The notes beneath the pieces were generated by a model. That model ran no database searches. It had not been told where the DNA came from and worked only from the letters and a program-made list of their open reading frames with translations. A stretch of 64,000 bases of DNA from Flavobacterium gawalongense (lineage in GTDB: Bacteria > Bacteroidota > Bacteroidia > Flavobacteriales > Flavobacteriaceae). The stretch spans positions 1,187 through 65,186 of the forward strand of contig NZ_VJZP01000016.1 in the NCBI RefSeq assembly GCF_007097265.1, in the 5' to 3' direction. Position numbers and translations under genes: made by a program. Below are positions 62,200-64,000 of the stretch, one piece after another. Numbering within the stretch: position 1 is the first letter of the stretch; every line of letters starts with the position of its first letter.

Positions 62200-62218
62200 A
62201 ACTCTTTGATTGGGAGTT
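62200..62218 (-). terminator. Weak terminator after the DUF6695-like gene
   Basis: AACTC/GAGTT is a short stem with a nine-base loop, and an A7 run gives the U tail in the leftward transcript. The stem is only five pairs, so this is tentative. Confidence 0.45.
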
Positions 62219-62252
62219 GTTACCACTCGACTTTATTTATAGTATATACTAA

Positions 62253-63212
62253 TCACTCCATTCTTAAAAATTCAAATAATTCATCATCCTGAATGACAGT
62301 TACTTTGCTGCAATGAGACAAGTGTGAAAAGGAATAAGGCTTTCTGGGATTGAAGAATCCACTGCCGGCTAATCTGAATTTTCCGGTACATTCTGGAACA
62401 CCAACTGATGAATACCGGTTTATCAAGTATCCTTCGTCAATTGGTTCCAACCAAAACCACCCTCCGGCGACTTCACCACCGAGCCATTGACTGTCAAGGG
62501 GGATATTTTCGGGTCTTGCTGGAGCCGGTAGCGTGCCTTTTACGTTTTCTTTGGTGTAGGGTGTATGAGAGTGATAATCCTGTTTTTCTGGATTATCAGT
62601 AGCACTATTTTCCGGGATGATAATTTTATCCGAAAGAAAGTTGACGTTGGTTATCGGCATGGGTTTGAAAGGCCATAAATAGCGCAGTTTAAAACGGTGT
62701 TTTAGCACAGGCGCTCCCGCCAGAATTCCGTTTCTCACAAATCGGCAACAATTGATGCCGTTAATTACAAATGGGCCAAAAGGAATCGCATCTTTACTTT
62801 GCAGAACTTTAATCGTTGTCCGAGCCGACTCAATATTTACAGGGCAATAGGAAGCGTATAAAGGGCCCATACCAAAACAGGTTTTGTTGTTCTGTACTTC
62901 ACTCAAGAGTTCTCTAATATTTGTTATTTTATTATTGGAGAAGTTGGCCTTTGTGTGAATTTCAAGATTTGCATCCGTAGAAAAATCCCGAATCCGTCCA
63001 TGCTGATAAGGGGCATGATACCTTCCACAATCAAAATAAGAACAAGTGCCTGAGGTGCCATCCACCAATATTAATGAAGCATGTCCTACTTTATATTGGA
63101 AGTCTTTGTTGTGGCCCAACCATCGCATAGGCACATCATACCAAGAACCTGGCTGTTTGCCAGTAAATTCAGGCCAGGCAATAGCGATTGCCATTCCGTT
63201 ATGTTTAGTCAT
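62253..63212 (-). CDS. DUF6695-like protein
   Basis: A 319-residue protein without a signal peptide. It begins NGMAIAIAWPEFTGKQPGSW and continues YKVGHASLILVDGTSGTCSY with FDCGRYHAPYQHGR, then GPFVINGINCCRFVRNGILA. The paired GHA and NCCRFVR motifs are the arrangement of NlpC/P60- or DUF4105-type cysteine peptidase folds, with the Cys following later than usual. The assignment to DUF6695 is from memory of similar flavobacterial proteins. The C-terminal ~100 residues are aromatic and Gly-rich with no known domain. It lies 17 bp behind the hydroxylase gene and is probably co-transcribed. Confidence 0.72.
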   Translation of the reverse strand: MTKHNGMAIAIAWPEFTGKQPGSWYDVPMRWLGHNKDFQYKVGHASLILVDGTSGTCSYFDCGRYHAPYQHGRIRDFSTDANLEIHTKANFSNNKITNIRELLSEVQNNKTCFGMGPLYASYCPVNIESARTTIKVLQSKDAIPFGPFVINGINCCRFVRNGILAGAPVLKHRFKLRYLWPFKPMPITNVNFLSDKIIIPENSATDNPEKQDYHSHTPYTKENVKGTLPAPARPENIPLDSQWLGGEVAGGWFWLEPIDEGYLINRYSSVGVPECTGKFRLAGSGFFNPRKPYSFSHLSHCSKVTVIQDDELFEFLRME

Positions 63213-63229
63213 TTTAAAATGTTTTGGGG

Positions 63230-63838
63230 TTATTCAAGTTTTTTATCTTTCGGCATTGTTCCAAAAATAATGTCCCAAAGAGGAGATGTAAGACCAAAAG
63301 CTACCGTTTCATTTTTGTAATGGTGTAGAAGATGGTGTTTCCATAGATAACGAAAAAAGTTTTTGGGAGGTTTGGTTGTATGTATAAAATAATGTATGGA
63401 AAGATAGTACGAATACCCCATTAAAAAACCCGGAAAAAATAAAAGAACATAATTGCCCATAATAAGCCAGAAAATAAATATAAATAAGCCAGCGAGTGGT
63501 ATGGATACAGGAAGAGGTAAAACCAATCGTTGTTTGTCCCGGGGAGTAGTATGATGCATTCCATGAATCTTGAATATCCATTTCTTTGGGTTTTTATATT
63601 CTCCCGAATGATAAACAAACCGGTGTATTAAATATTCGGCAAGTGTATAAACAAAGGTTCCCGAAAGAAATAACACTATATAGCCAAGTATTGATAGCTT
63701 TATTTTGATTATACCAAAGAGGAGTATGCTTAGCGATATAAGTGCTAAAGTGGCGATTACAAACAAAGCATTGGTTTTTGTAAGACTTTCCAAGATAGGA
63801 TTTTCAAAAAGTCGTATTGATTCCTTTGAGTTTTTCAT
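63230..63838 (-). CDS. Fatty acid hydroxylase / sterol desaturase family protein
   Basis: A 202-residue membrane-bound di-iron hydroxylase. The eight-His motif set is visible: EYLIHRFVYH, then HGMHHTTPRD, then HYFIHTTKPP, and WKHHLLHHYKNE. Four hydrophobic helices lie at ~25-45, 50-70, 110-130 and 130-150. Such enzymes hydroxylate lipid acyl chains or carotenoids at the membrane. It is first in a likely two-gene transcript with the DUF6695-like gene. Confidence 0.9.
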   Translation of the reverse strand: MKNSKESIRLFENPILESLTKTNALFVIATLALISLSILLFGIIKIKLSILGYIVLFLSGTFVYTLAEYLIHRFVYHSGEYKNPKKWIFKIHGMHHTTPRDKQRLVLPLPVSIPLAGLFIFIFWLIMGNYVLLFFPGFLMGYSYYLSIHYFIHTTKPPKNFFRYLWKHHLLHHYKNETVAFGLTSPLWDIIFGTMPKDKKLE

Positions 63839-63924
63839 ATATGTTTGTTTTTAATGCTTCCAACGCTGTAAAATTGAAAATATTTAATGTTTTGATTTTG
63901 TCGACAAGAGTTATGAAATAATTT

Positions 63925-64000
63925 TCATTCTCCTTGGTTTTTCTCGAAATTCACCATCCAATTCACACCAAATTTATCGGTGAATGTCCCAAAATAACCA
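63925..64000 (-). CDS. VOC / PhnB-like protein, C-terminal fragment at window edge
   Basis: Only the last 25 codons are inside the window: GYFGTFTDKFGVNWMVNFEK then NQGE and TGA. This ending is characteristic of the PhnB/3-demethylubiquinone-methyltransferase-like branch of the vicinal oxygen chelate fold (the FTDKFGVNWM strand). The rest lies to the right. Confidence 0.75.
   Translation of the reverse strand, partial: GYFGTFTDKFGVNWMVNFEKNQGE

Overview
The window is chromosomal DNA from a member of the Bacteroidota, almost certainly Flavobacteriaceae and most likely a Flavobacterium. The evidence is low GC, T9SS-secreted proteins with a type A C-terminal sorting domain, TonB-dependent receptors, DUF4290, DUF4199, DUF5686 and GlmU-like family proteins, a type B L31, a short CarB, and promoters of the Bacteroidetes form TTG-N19-TAnnTTTG in front of several housekeeping genes. 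No rRNA, CRISPR array, complete prophage or intact transposase is visible.

Layout. 1-7.3 kb: the 5' part of one secreted repeat protein and a 1,892-residue T9SS surface protein. 7.8-9.8 kb: a frameshifted plug-domain protein and an unusual two-gene unit (DUF6642-like plus a helical protein). 10-26.4 kb: core genes, namely a CAT-anticodon tRNA, a START-like protein, a class IV aminotransferase, YqgE, HU, fmt, recQ, a P-loop kinase-like ATPase, DUF493, DUF4290, murA, a CDF metal transporter, a DUF5686 outer-membrane protein, aroQ, three small beta-barrel proteins and a XerD-type recombinase. 26.5-34.1 kb: rny, a 6S-like RNA, zapA with a coiled-coil partner, an M23 peptidase coupled to a TonB-dependent receptor, and a lipoprotein. 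34.2-51.1 kb: DUF2971, an MsbA-like ABC exporter, a phosphohexomutase, a polyprenyl-type glycosyltransferase with DUF4199, rpmE (type B), a GlmU-like protein, a subtilase lipoprotein, an ABC-F ATPase, a GNAT/pirin pair in which pirin carries a nonsense codon, an alpha/beta hydrolase, a lytic transglycosylase, a TPR protein and rpmH.

51.2-59.8 kb is the interesting part. carB is followed by an accessory, repeat-rich stretch. A 134-bp copy of the carB 3' end and its terminator recurs 962 bp downstream, bracketing a lipoprotein gene. A decayed third copy of the terminator segment lies further on. A 122-bp repeat with a REP-like palindrome occurs twice, several 18-37 bp repeats are scattered around it, a YkgJ-type gene has lost its 5' end, and a zeta-toxin-like gene survives only as its C-terminal part next to an apparently intact small partner. 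Beyond this lies a tightly packed three-gene unit of unknown function (lipoprotein, 76-residue protein, membrane protein). 59.8-64 kb: an AAA/DUF4143 ATPase behind a striking 18-bp inverted repeat, a dienelactone hydrolase, a DUF6695-like protein, a fatty-acid hydroxylase and the end of a VOC/PhnB-like gene.

No single convincing new system is proven here. The best leads are the accretion site behind carB, the three-gene unit at 57.4-59.3 kb, the DUF6642-like pair at 8.7-9.8 kb, and three apparently broken genes (plug protein, pirin, zeta toxin).
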